A DNA stretch of 21,868 nucleotides from an uncultured Gammaproteobacteria bacterium (GTDB lineage Bacteria > Pseudomonadota > Gammaproteobacteria > Rariloculales > Rariloculaceae). The first letter of the stretch is position 1, and each line of letters opens with the position of its first letter. Made by a program: the position numbers and the translations under genes. The notes beneath the pieces were generated by a model. The model searched no databases, was not told the DNA's origin, and saw only the letters and a list, made by a program, of their open reading frames with translations. Below are positions 1 to 8,418 of this stretch, piece by piece. Location of the stretch: contig CAMPKU010000040.1 of the NCBI GenBank assembly GCA_946887385.1, positions 1 to 21,868 of the forward strand, given 5' to 3'.

Positions 1-371
1 CGGCGCCAGATCTTCACCTGCGCTTCGCCGTGTTTCGCCGTGGTCTGTGCCTTGTCGAGACCTTGCAGGGAGCCGTAGTGGCGCTCGTTCAAGCGCCACG
101 AGCGCTCGACGGGGATCCACATGAGCTTCATCTCGTCGAGCACGATCCACAGCGTGCGTACGGCGCGCACGAGCACCGATGTGAACGCGACGTCGAAAGT
201 GACGCCCGCTGCGGCCAGCGTACGGCCGGCCTGATGCGCCTCGTCGCGGCCTTGAGCCGTCAAATCGACGTCGGTCCAGCCGGTGAACAGATTCTTTTGA
301 TTCCAATCGCTTTGCCCGTGCCGCAGGAGCACGAGCCGGCCGATCGCGGGCCGGGTGTTGTTATTCGCCAT
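1..371 (-). CDS. gpmA: 2,3-bisphosphoglycerate-dependent phosphoglycerate mutase (partial, C-terminus outside window)
   Basis: Glycolytic enzyme that interconverts 3- and 2-phosphoglycerate through a phosphohistidine intermediate in the cytosol. Reading the minus strand from the ATG at 371 gives about 123 residues starting [20 protein letters not shown]. The RHGQSDWN phosphohistidine motif (catalytic His near residue 18), the [10 protein letters not shown] segment, [14 protein letters not shown] and [17 protein letters not shown] all fit dPGM (GpmA) rather than the shorter CobC/PhoE-like histidine phosphatases. The family is about 230-250 residues, so roughly half is present; the rest runs off the left edge. 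GGGA lies about 10 bases upstream of the ATG as a weak ribosome site. The gene diverges from kynA across a 134-base gap. Product assignment is firm; nothing can be said about its 3' neighbours. Confidence 0.93.
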   Translation of the reverse strand, partial: MANNNTRPAIGRLVLLRHGQSDWNQKNLFTGWTDVDLTAQGRDEAHQAGRTLAAAGVTFDVAFTSVLVRAVRTLWIVLDEMKLMWIPVERSWRLNERHYGSLQGLDKAQTTAKHGEAQVKIWR

Positions 372-465
372 CTGAATATTGTCCCAGATCGGCGCACGGG
401 CAGGAACTGTTGCCCCGCCGCCGCAGCGGCTCGGCCGCACGCTACGGTACGGCGGGCGCGTGGGT

Positions 466-471
466 TATAGT
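466..471 (+). promoter_or_regulatory. Candidate -10 element for kynA
   Basis: TATAGT at 466-471 matches the sigma-70 -10 consensus in five of six positions. It lies 34 bases before the kynA ATG, in the gpmA-kynA divergent gap, which is where a kynA promoter would be expected. No good -35 box is seen 16-18 bases upstream, so this is a weak call. Confidence 0.3.
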
Positions 472-505
472 GCACCGCCAGCTTCAGGCCGCCCGAGTCT
501 GCACG

Positions 506-1366
506 ATGACCAAGAAAATCGAGCCCGAGAAAGACGTTACGGCGGCCGTAGAAGCCGAGGCGCAGGCCGCGAGCGACGTGCGCTACGACCTCTATCTACA
601 GCTCGACAAGCTGCTCGACGCACAAAAGCCGATCAGCGATGCCCCCGAGCACGACGAGATGCTGTTCATCATTCAGCATCAAGTGGCCGAGCTGTGGTTC
701 AAGCTGATCCTGCATGAGTTCGACGCCGCCATCGAATGCCTGAAGCGCGACGAGCTACCGCGCACCATCAAGATCTTGAATCGCGTGAAGCAGGTGCAGC
801 ACCAGCTCATCAATCAATGGTCCGTGCTCGCCACGCTCACCCCCACGGAATACGCTGCGTTCCGCGACGCGCTCGGCTCGGCGTCGGGCTTTCAGTCGCC
901 GCAGTACCGGTTGCTGGAGTTCAAGCTCGGCCGCAAGGATCGCGGCGTACTCGCGCGCTTCAGCCATCATCTCGAGTATTACCGCGAGCTCAAGTACGCG
1001 CTCGAACGTCCCGGTCTATACGACGAGTTCCTACGTTATCTCTACCGCGTCGGCCATCGCGTGCCCGAGGCGCGCGTCGAGCGCGACTGGACTCAGAACT
1101 ACGAGCATCATCCCGGCGTCGTCGAGGTGCTTCAAACCATCTATCAGCACCCCGACCAGTACTGGGCCGCGTATGAAGTCTCGGAGCGGCTCGTGGACGT
1201 GGAGATCAACTTTCAGTCGTGGCGCTTCCATCACATGAAAACCGTGGAGCGCATCATCGGCGGCAAGGCCGGCACGGGCGGCACATCGGGCGTGAAATTC
1301 CTGCAACGCGCGCTCGACACCACGTTCTTTCCCGAGCTGATCGAGGTCCGCACCAAAATCGGTTGA
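506..1366 (+). CDS. kynA: Tryptophan 2,3-dioxygenase
   Basis: Haem enzyme that opens the indole ring of L-tryptophan with O2 to give N-formylkynurenine, the first step of the kynurenine pathway. The 286-residue product has the family length and its signatures: FIIQHQVAELWFKLILHE (His58, the distal active-site His), SGFQSPQYRLLEFKLG (Arg135, substrate carboxylate contact) and FQSWRFHHMKTVERIIG followed by GTGGTSG (His243, predicted proximal haem ligand; Thr260 near the substrate). The ATG at 506 is preferred. The frame is open back to 410, but those 32 residues are Arg/Ala-rich and do not resemble the family; the shorter start also fits a candidate -10 at 466. No strong Shine-Dalgarno is seen. 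No kynB, kynU or other pathway gene is in the window, so the later steps must be encoded elsewhere or be missing. It converges on zapE with 8 bases between the stops. Confidence 0.96.
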   Translation: MTKKIEPEKDVTAAVEAEAQAASDVRYDLYLQLDKLLDAQKPISDAPEHDEMLFIIQHQVAELWFKLILHEFDAAIECLKRDELPRTIKILNRVKQVQHQLINQWSVLATLTPTEYAAFRDALGSASGFQSPQYRLLEFKLGRKDRGVLARFSHHLEYYRELKYALERPGLYDEFLRYLYRVGHRVPEARVERDWTQNYEHHPGVVEVLQTIYQHPDQYWAAYEVSERLVDVEINFQSWRFHHMKTVERIIGGKAGTGGTSGVKFLQRALDTTFFPELIEVRTKIG

Positions 1367-1389
1367 GCGCACCGCTACGGGCGGTGCGC
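1367..1389. terminator. Inverted repeat between convergent kynA and zapE, probable two-way terminator
   Basis: GCGCACCGC (1367-1375) and GCGGTGCGC (1381-1389) form a perfect 9-bp stem with a 5-base loop TACGG. It starts directly after the kynA stop and overlaps the last codons and the stop of zapE on the other strand. Neither side has a real T-run (only TT on the plus side, and a short TTTT further away on the minus side), so it may act as a transcript-end stabiliser or a Rho-assisted stop rather than a textbook intrinsic terminator. Confidence 0.5.
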
Positions 1390-2465
1390 TTCCGCGAGGT
1401 AGTCGTGGCTTTGCATCTCGTGCAAACGGCTCTGCGTGCGCTTGAAGTCGTGCCGTAGGCGCTCGCCTTCGTACAGCTCCGCGGCCGGGGCTTCGGCCGA
1501 CAAGATCAACTTCACTCGCCGGTCGTAGAACTCGTCCACCAAGGCGATGAAGCGGCGCGCTTGGTTTTCGAGCGTGCGATCGAAGCGCGGCACATTCGAG
1601 ACGAGCACAGTCTGATAGAGCCGCGACAGCTCGATGTAGTCGTCCTGGCTGCGCGGGCCGTCGCAGATCTGTGCGAAATCGAACCAGATCACGCCGTCGG
1701 CGGCGCGCCGGTACGCCACGCGGCGGCGAAGCAGCTCGAGCTCGCCGCCGCGATCGCCGTCGTCCGGCGCAATGGCGCTAAAGAACTCCGCGAGGCGCTC
1801 TTCGGCGACAGGGCCCGTCGGCGTCTGGTACACGTCGGCGCGCTCGAGCGCGCGCAGCCGGTAGTCCACGCCGCCGTCGAGGTGCACCACCTCGCAGCGC
1901 TCCTTCAGCAACGCGATCGTGGGTAGAAAGCGTTGCCGTTGCAGTCCGCCTTTATAGAGCTGGCCGGGCGCAAGGTTCGACGTGGCAGCCAGCGTTACGC
2001 CGCGCGCGAACAGTCCGGCGAACAAGTTGCCGAGCAGCATCGCGTCGGCGATGTCCGTAACGGACAGCTCGTCGAAGCAGATGACGCGCGTATCGCCCGC
2101 GATTTCCTCCGCCACGCTCTCGAGCGGCTCTTCGACGTTGCGGTGCACCTTCAACCGCTCGTGCACGCCGGCCATGAAACGGTGGAAGTGCTGGCGGCGC
2201 TTGTCCGGGAACGGCAGCGCCTCGAAGAAGAGATCCATGAGAAGCGTCTTGCCGCGGCCTACGCTGCCCCAAAGATAAAGGCCGCGGACCGGCGCAGAGC
2301 GTCGGCCGGCGACTTTGGCGAGCTTGGCCCGCCAGCCGCGGCGCGACGAGGCCCGCTGCAAATCGCGATAGAGGCGCTCGAGCGCTTCCGCCGCGCGCGC
2401 CTGCGCCAAGTCGGCGGCGAGCTCGCCGCGTTCCACGCGCCGGCGATAGAGGGCGAGTGGCCCCA

Positions 2466-2466
<1 letters not shown>
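1375..2466 (-). CDS. zapE: Cell division protein ZapE (AFG1-like ATPase)
   Basis: P-loop ATPase of the AFG1/LACE1 family; in E. coli ZapE associates with the division ring and affects FtsZ bundling, mainly under stress. The 363-residue product starts MGPLALYRRRVERGEL. It shows Walker A GSVGRGKT (residues 67-74), the HFHRFMAGVHERL segment just after it, Walker B VICFDE (128-133) and a sensor-1-like ATSN (161-164). The length is normal for the family. The ATG at 2466 is favoured because it overlaps the aacS stop as TGATG and has GGAG a few bases upstream inside the aacS end, which suggests translational coupling. An in-frame extension upstream to 2754 is only the aacS antisense-frame shadow. 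It is the last gene of the plsC-like > aacS > zapE operon and ends in the inverted repeat shared with kynA. Confidence 0.93.
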
Positions 2467-4406
<1,940 letters not shown>

Positions 4407-4411
4407 ATGGA

Positions 4412-5149
4412 TTACTCGGGGCTATAGGCGGCGCCCGGCGCGAGATCCGGTTCGTCGAGGTGCTCGAGCATCGCGCGCCGCGTCTTAGCCATGAGGGCTC
4501 GAGCCGTGGCATCGGCCGCGGATGCGCGAACCGGCTCGCAGATATGCACACGCAGCGGCCCCGGGCGCGGTAAGAGCCCGCCCGACGGCAGCTTCCAGCG
4601 GGCGCCGTAGATCACCACGGGTATCACCGGCAACTTCGCGCGCGCCGCGGCGCTGAAGGCGCCGAGGTGAAAGGCCTTGAGCCCGGGCGCCTTGTCGAAC
4701 GTGCCTTCGGGAAAAAAGCCGAGCGCCGAGCCGCGCGTGGCCAGCATGTGAAGCGCGCGCGCCGTTCGGTGCCGGTCGCGGCGGTCGTCGCGATCCACGA
4801 ACGCCGATCCGAGCCGCCGCAAGATGAATCCCGCGATGGGCATTCGGCTCATTTCCGTCTTGATGAGATAGGTGAAGCCGGGCGGAAGGGCCGCGCAAAG
4901 AATCATGCCGTCGAGATAGCTGGCGTGGTTCGCGACGACGACGCACGGGTAGTGCGATTGAACGGCACTGCCCGTGACGCGCACGGGGCTACCGATGGCA
5001 AGGAAGAACAAGCGCGCGGAGTTGCGGGCCACGCGCCGCCGCCGGTCGAGGCCCGGCATGACGGCGAGCATGACGCACATCGGGATCACGATGACGACCA
5101 GGGCGAGCCAGGCATAGCAGCCGTAGGCGAAATGCAGGGTCCGGGTCAC
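4412..5149 (-). CDS. 1-acyl-sn-glycerol-3-phosphate acyltransferase family protein
   Basis: Membrane-associated acyltransferase of the PlsC/LPLAT family; such enzymes usually acylate lysophosphatidate to phosphatidate in phospholipid synthesis. The 245-residue protein has one or two N-terminal hydrophobic segments (about residues 10-32), then the four-block LPLAT core: NHASYLD at 74-80 (His75 and Asp80 form the HX4D catalytic pair), FVDRDDR around 117-123, FPEGT at 146-150 (phosphate-binding) and a VIPVVIYGAR segment after it. The start is GTG at 5149 with no visible Shine-Dalgarno; the hydrophobic segment close behind it supports this start. It is first in the operon with aacS and zapE, 5 bases before aacS. 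Acyl acceptor specificity cannot be read from the sequence; it could act on ornithine or other lysolipids, so I give no gene symbol. Confidence 0.88.
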   Translation of the reverse strand: MTRTLHFAYGCYAWLALVVIVIPMCVMLAVMPGLDRRRRVARNSARLFFLAIGSPVRVTGSAVQSHYPCVVVANHASYLDGMILCAALPPGFTYLIKTEMSRMPIAGFILRRLGSAFVDRDDRRDRHRTARALHMLATRGSALGFFPEGTFDKAPGLKAFHLGAFSAAARAKLPVIPVVIYGARWKLPSGGLLPRPGPLRVHICEPVRASAADATARALMAKTRRAMLEHLDEPDLAPGAAYSPE

Positions 5150-5293
5150 GGCGAGAGCGGCTAAGAACTGCGGAGCCGCGCGGCCCGTGCGACGTTTATG
5201 TCAAAGCAACCGTCGCCGCAGTGCGACATTCGAAACGGCTTTTGAATCGGGTTCTGTGACACGTTTCTCTTTATGTTAATGCTGGCAAACTTT

Positions 5294-5309
5294 TGTGAAG
5301 GCGGTCACG
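5294..5309. promoter_or_regulatory. CRP/Vfr/Clp-like palindromic site
   Basis: TGTGA (5294-5298), six bases, then TCACG (5305-5309) matches the CRP-family half-sites TGTGA-N6-TCACA at nine of ten positions. It lies in the 276-base gap between the divergent plsC-like/aacS/zapE operon (start 5149) and xerD (start 5432). The surrounding stretch 5195-5300 is clearly more AT-rich than the rest of the window, as expected for promoters. Catabolite control of an acetoacetate-using operon would make sense. The regulator itself is not in the window, and one such match can occur by chance. Confidence 0.4.
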
Positions 5310-5371
5310 CAGGGCACCCCACCCCTCACGCATACTCGATCCGCTGCGGCACCGTTTGCGGACGTCGTAGC

Positions 5372-5399
5372 TTGTGTATAAGGCTTTGAATCATATACG
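5372..5399 (+). promoter_or_regulatory. Weak candidate promoter for xerD
   Basis: TTGTGT (5372-5377), 16 bases, then TATACG (5394-5399) resembles a sigma-70 promoter about 33 bases before the xerD ATG. Neither hexamer is a full match. GTATA (5376-5380) and TATAC (5394-5398) also form a short inverted repeat, so an operator role cannot be excluded. Confidence 0.28.
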
Positions 5400-5431
5400 A
5401 AAGCCCCGGGACATACGAACGCGAAGTGGCA

Positions 5432-6376
5432 ATGGCGCATAACTTCTTGCACAGCAGCCCCGCCCAGGCAGGCGTGAGCCTACCTAGCGATCCCAAAGCG
5501 CTCGTCGATCGCTTTCTCGATGCGATTTGGATGGAGCGAGGGCTTTCCGAAAACACGCTCGGCGCGTATCGCGCCGACCTGCTGGCGCTGAACCAGCGGC
5601 TCGCCACTCGCAACGTGGAGCTCGCTCGGGCGGCGCGCGCCGACGTGCTCGACTACATTGCTTGGCGCGTCGAGTCGGGTGCGAAGCCGCGCTCCACGGC
5701 ACGGCAACTGTCGAGCTTCCGGCGCTTCTACCGCTATCTATTACGCGAGGGTTTACTGAGCGAAGACCCTACGGCACAAATCGCGATGCCGAAGATCGGC
5801 CGCGCGTTGCCGCAATCGCTCACCGAAGAAGAGGTCGAAGCTTTGCTCGCAGCGCCCGTGGTTGCAGAGCCGCTCGGCCACCGCGACCGCGCCATGCTCG
5901 AGGTGCTGTACGCCACGGGCGTGCGCGTGTCCGAGCTCATCAACTTGAAGGTCACTCAGGTCAACCTGAATCAAGGCGTGCTTCGCATCGTCGGTAAGGG
6001 CGATCGCGAGCGGCTCATCCCGCTCGGCGACGAGGCCCAGGACTGGATAAAAGAGTTCATGAACGGCCCCCGCGTGGAAATCTTGCTGGAGCGGCAAACG
6101 GAATACCTGTTCCCCACGCGTCGCGGCGATCGCATGACGCGGCAAGCGTTCTGGCACATCATCAAGCGCTACGCACGCAAGGCCGGCGTGAAGAAGCAGC
6201 TATCCCCGCATACCGTGCGGCATGCCTTCGCCACGCACTTACTCAACAACGGCGCGGACTTACGCGTCGTTCAATTGCTGCTCGGCCACAGCGACGTGTC
6301 GACTACACAAATCTATACACACGTTGCTCGCGAGCGCATGAAAGAGCTGCACAGCCGCCATCATCCGCGCGGCTGA
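5432..6376 (+). CDS. xerD: Site-specific tyrosine recombinase XerD
   Basis: Tyrosine recombinase that, with XerC and FtsK, resolves chromosome dimers at the dif site near the septum. The 314-residue product (from the ATG at 5432) has the N-terminal SAM-like DNA-binding domain (FLDAIWMERGLSENTLGAYRADL) and the C-terminal catalytic domain with the full residue set: Arg165 (ATGVRVSEL), Lys189 (VGKGDRERL), His260 and Arg263 (SPHTVRHAFATH), His286 (LLGHSD) and nucleophile Tyr295 (STTQIYTH). The HHPRG end and overall agreement with E. coli XerD separate it from XerC. A GTG six bases earlier (5426) is a possible start; ATG is chosen because GAAG lies 5 bases before it. About 20 residues precede the conserved N-terminus, slightly longer than in E. 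coli. dsbC follows, as in E. coli. Confidence 0.96.
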   Translation: MAHNFLHSSPAQAGVSLPSDPKALVDRFLDAIWMERGLSENTLGAYRADLLALNQRLATRNVELARAARADVLDYIAWRVESGAKPRSTARQLSSFRRFYRYLLREGLLSEDPTAQIAMPKIGRALPQSLTEEEVEALLAAPVVAEPLGHRDRAMLEVLYATGVRVSELINLKVTQVNLNQGVLRIVGKGDRERLIPLGDEAQDWIKEFMNGPRVEILLERQTEYLFPTRRGDRMTRQAFWHIIKRYARKAGVKKQLSPHTVRHAFATHLLNNGADLRVVQLLLGHSDVSTTQIYTHVARERMKELHSRHHPRG

Positions 6377-6405
6377 CCCGCGCTTCCCGCGGCTGCCATT
6401 ATTGG

Positions 6406-6411
6406 TAGAAT
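6406..6411 (+). promoter_or_regulatory. Candidate -10 element for dsbC
   Basis: TAGAAT at 6406-6411, in the 81-base gap after xerD, is one base off the -10 consensus and 46 bases before the dsbC start. The best upstream hexamer (TTCCCG, 6384-6389, spacer 16) is poor. The same TAGAAT-CGC string also precedes queA, and TAGAAT precedes trmJ, which mildly supports it as a promoter feature of this genome. Confidence 0.33.
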
Positions 6412-6457
6412 CGCAGAGAAGACCCGTCCTCGAGCTCCCTACAGGTAGGAGACTCCC

Positions 6458-7198
6458 GTGCATAAGTACCGTCTTCTCGCAACTCTGCTCAGCTTGCCGC
6501 TCGCCGTAGCCGTTGCGGGCGCGTCGGCGCAGGAGCTTACGAGGGAAGAGCTTGCCGGCCGTCTGAACGGCGTGGCCGCCGAAGACATCAGCGATTCGCC
6601 GATTCCGGGCCTCTACGAGGTGGCGGTAGGCGCCAACGTGGCTTACGTGACGAAGGACGGCCGCTACATCATTCGTGGCGACATCTACGACGCCGAAAGC
6701 AGCAGCAACGTCAGCGAGGAAACGCGTGCGCGTGCGCGCGTCAGCATGCTCAACAGCGTCGAGCCCGCGAGCATGATCGTATTCAAGCCGGCCAGCGGCG
6801 ACGTGAAGCACACGGTCACGATTTTCACGGACATCGATTGCGGCTACTGCCGGCAGTTCCATCGCGAGATCGATAAGGTCACCGCGCTCGGCATCGAGGT
6901 TCACTACCTGTTTTTCCCGCGCACGGGTCCGAACACCGAATCGTGGACGAAAGCCGATCAGGTCTGGTGCGCGCCAAACCACAACTCGGCGCTCACGCGC
7001 GCCAAGCTCGGCGGCGAAATTCCCGAAGTCGAGTCCTGCGACACACCGGTCGAATCGCATTACGAGCTCGGCCAACTCATCGGCGTGCGCGGCACGCCTG
7101 CAGTGTTCAACGAGGCCGGCGACCTCATCGGCGGCTATTTGCCGCCGGCCACGCTCGCCCAGGTGCTCGACGACCCCGACGCGATCATCGAAGAATAG
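6458..7198 (+). CDS. dsbC: Thiol:disulfide interchange protein DsbC (periplasmic disulfide isomerase)
   Basis: Periplasmic isomerase that reshuffles wrong disulfide bonds; it is kept reduced by DsbD. The 246-residue precursor has a signal peptide (positive HKYR, hydrophobic core, likely cleavage after ASA near residue 24), then a DsbC N-terminal dimerisation region (DISDSPIPGLYEVAVGANVAYVTKDGRYIIRGDIYD) and a thioredoxin-fold domain. The active site is CGYC at 128-131, the typical DsbC motif. Cys171 and Cys194 fit the second, structural pair of E. coli DsbC, and RGTPAVF carries the cis-proline (Pro214). The start is GTG at 6458, fixed by AGGAGA six bases upstream and by the signal peptide. 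No recJ follows, unlike E. coli. DsbG is the alternative, but context and sequence favour DsbC. Confidence 0.94.
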   Translation: MHKYRLLATLLSLPLAVAVAGASAQELTREELAGRLNGVAAEDISDSPIPGLYEVAVGANVAYVTKDGRYIIRGDIYDAESSSNVSEETRARARVSMLNSVEPASMIVFKPASGDVKHTVTIFTDIDCGYCRQFHREIDKVTALGIEVHYLFFPRTGPNTESWTKADQVWCAPNHNSALTRAKLGGEIPEVESCDTPVESHYELGQLIGVRGTPAVFNEAGDLIGGYLPPATLAQVLDDPDAIIEE

Positions 7199-7222
7199 TC
7201 GGCTCGCCCTCCGAGTACTGCG

Positions 7223-7957
7223 ATGGAGTGGATCACTTCGCCTGAGGCGTGGGTCGCGCTCACGACGCTGACGCTGCTCGAGATCGTCCTCGGCATCGAT
7301 AACATCATCTTCATCAGCATTCTGGTCGGGCGCTTGCCGGAAGCGCAGCGGCGGCGTGGATACTTGCTCGGCTTGAGCTTCGCGATGGGCACGCGAATCC
7401 TGCTGCTGCTTCTGCTCACGTGGATCATGCGGCTTCAAGCCACGCTGTTCTCCGTGCTCAATGTGCCGTTCTCCGGCCGCGATCTCATCTTGATCGGCGG
7501 CGGATTATTCCTGCTCGCAAAGGCCACGCTCGAGATCCATCACAGCCTCGAGGGTCAGGAGGCGGGGAGCCACGGAGCGAAGTACTCCAGTTTTGTCAGC
7601 GTGATCGTGCAGATCGCGCTCATCGACATCGTGTTCTCGCTGGACTCCGTCATTACGGCCGTCGGCTTGGCCGAGGACGTGGCCGTGATGATCCTCGCCA
7701 TCGTCATCGCCGTGGGCGTGATGATGCTGGCAGCCGGAGCGATCAGCCGTTTCGTGGACGGCCACCCAACCATCAAAATGTTGGCGCTCAGCTTTCTCGT
7801 GCTGATCGGCGTGGCGCTGATCGCCGAGGGCGTCGAGTTGCACATCCCGAAGGGCTACATCTACTTCGCGATGGCGTTCTCGGTAATGGTGGAGATGTTG
7901 AACATTCGCATCCGCCGCGGCCGCCAGCCCATGCAACTGAAGAAGAAAGACGTCTAA
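7223..7957 (+). CDS. TerC family integral membrane protein
   Basis: Multi-pass inner-membrane protein of the TerC/Alx group (LysE superfamily). Members have been tied to tellurite resistance and to metal ion, especially manganese, export. The 244-residue product has about seven hydrophobic helices and the two family motifs with buried acidic residues: EIVLGIDNIIFISI (from Glu20, Asp26) and the repeat-related DIVFSLDSVITAVG (Asp135, Asp141). The single-domain form here lacks the CBS/CorC tail of some relatives. A His/Ser/Gly-rich loop around residues 105-122 separates the two halves. The ATG at 7223 follows dsbC by 24 bases; there is no room for a yybP-ykoY manganese riboswitch. It ends with a lysine-rich tail (LKKKDV). 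Substrate cannot be read from the sequence. Confidence 0.9.
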   Translation: MEWITSPEAWVALTTLTLLEIVLGIDNIIFISILVGRLPEAQRRRGYLLGLSFAMGTRILLLLLLTWIMRLQATLFSVLNVPFSGRDLILIGGGLFLLAKATLEIHHSLEGQEAGSHGAKYSSFVSVIVQIALIDIVFSLDSVITAVGLAEDVAVMILAIVIAVGVMMLAAGAISRFVDGHPTIKMLALSFLVLIGVALIAEGVELHIPKGYIYFAMAFSVMVEMLNIRIRRGRQPMQLKKKDV

Positions 7958-7988
7958 CGCCCGGGCCGCGGGCGGCGTAGAGGACGAT

Positions 7989-8390
7989 ATGACCGGCGCA
8001 GAGCTCGCGTATCTCGTCGCCCGGGTGCTGAGCTGCGGCATCTGGGTTGCCGCGGGTCTGCACAAGGCCACGCACTATCGAGCCAATATCGTGGAAATGG
8101 GCCATCTCGGCGTACCGCTGCCGCGCCTGGTGCTGCCGCTCGTGTTGGCGCTCGAGATGGTCGGCGCCGTGCTGATGGTCGTCGACGAGTACGTGTGGCT
8201 CGTCGCGCTTGCCTGGACTCTGTTCATGATTCCTGCCACGTGGATGTATCACTTCAAGTTCATGGTGAAGGACGGCACGATCGTCTTTCCGCAATTCGTA
8301 ACCGGGTGGAAGAACGTGTCGATCGCGGGTGGCCTGTTGGCGCTGATTCTGCTGGACTCGAGCCGGCCGGCTTGGCTATTCCCGGGTTGA
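7989..8390 (+). CDS. DoxX-like small membrane protein
   Basis: The 133-residue protein has four predicted hydrophobic helices (roughly residues 5-25, 45-65, 68-88 and 108-125) and the DoxX-type features FxxAGxxK near the end of helix 1 (IWVAAGLHKATHY) and a conserved Pro/Glu region in helix 2 (LVLPLVLALEMVGAVLMV). Family members are membrane proteins, some linked to oxidative stress (the MRC complex in mycobacteria) or to quinol oxidation in Archaea; no function can be given here. AGAGG at 7979-7983, five bases before the ATG, is a good ribosome site. It lies 31 bases after the TerC gene and 28 before the SLC13-type permease, probably co-transcribed. Confidence 0.75.
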   Translation: MTGAELAYLVARVLSCGIWVAAGLHKATHYRANIVEMGHLGVPLPRLVLPLVLALEMVGAVLMVVDEYVWLVALAWTLFMIPATWMYHFKFMVKDGTIVFPQFVTGWKNVSIAGGLLALILLDSSRPAWLFPG

Positions 8391-8418
8391 GCGGAGCGCC
8401 CTCGCCGGCGGGCAGCTC

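Noticed and set aside
5376..5398. GTATA...TATAC inverted repeat upstream of xerD as an operator or dif-like site
   Set aside because: Arms are only 5 bp and lie within AT-rich promoter-like sequence; no match to a dif core could be recognised.
7199..7222. Manganese (yybP-ykoY) riboswitch before the TerC gene
   Set aside because: Only 24 bases lie between dsbC and terC, too few for the riboswitch.
6260..7438. Long minus-strand open frame (392 codons) across xerD, dsbC and the terC start
   Set aside because: It is rich in Arg/Asp/His from complemented codons and opposes three genes with clear motifs; no independent evidence of coding.
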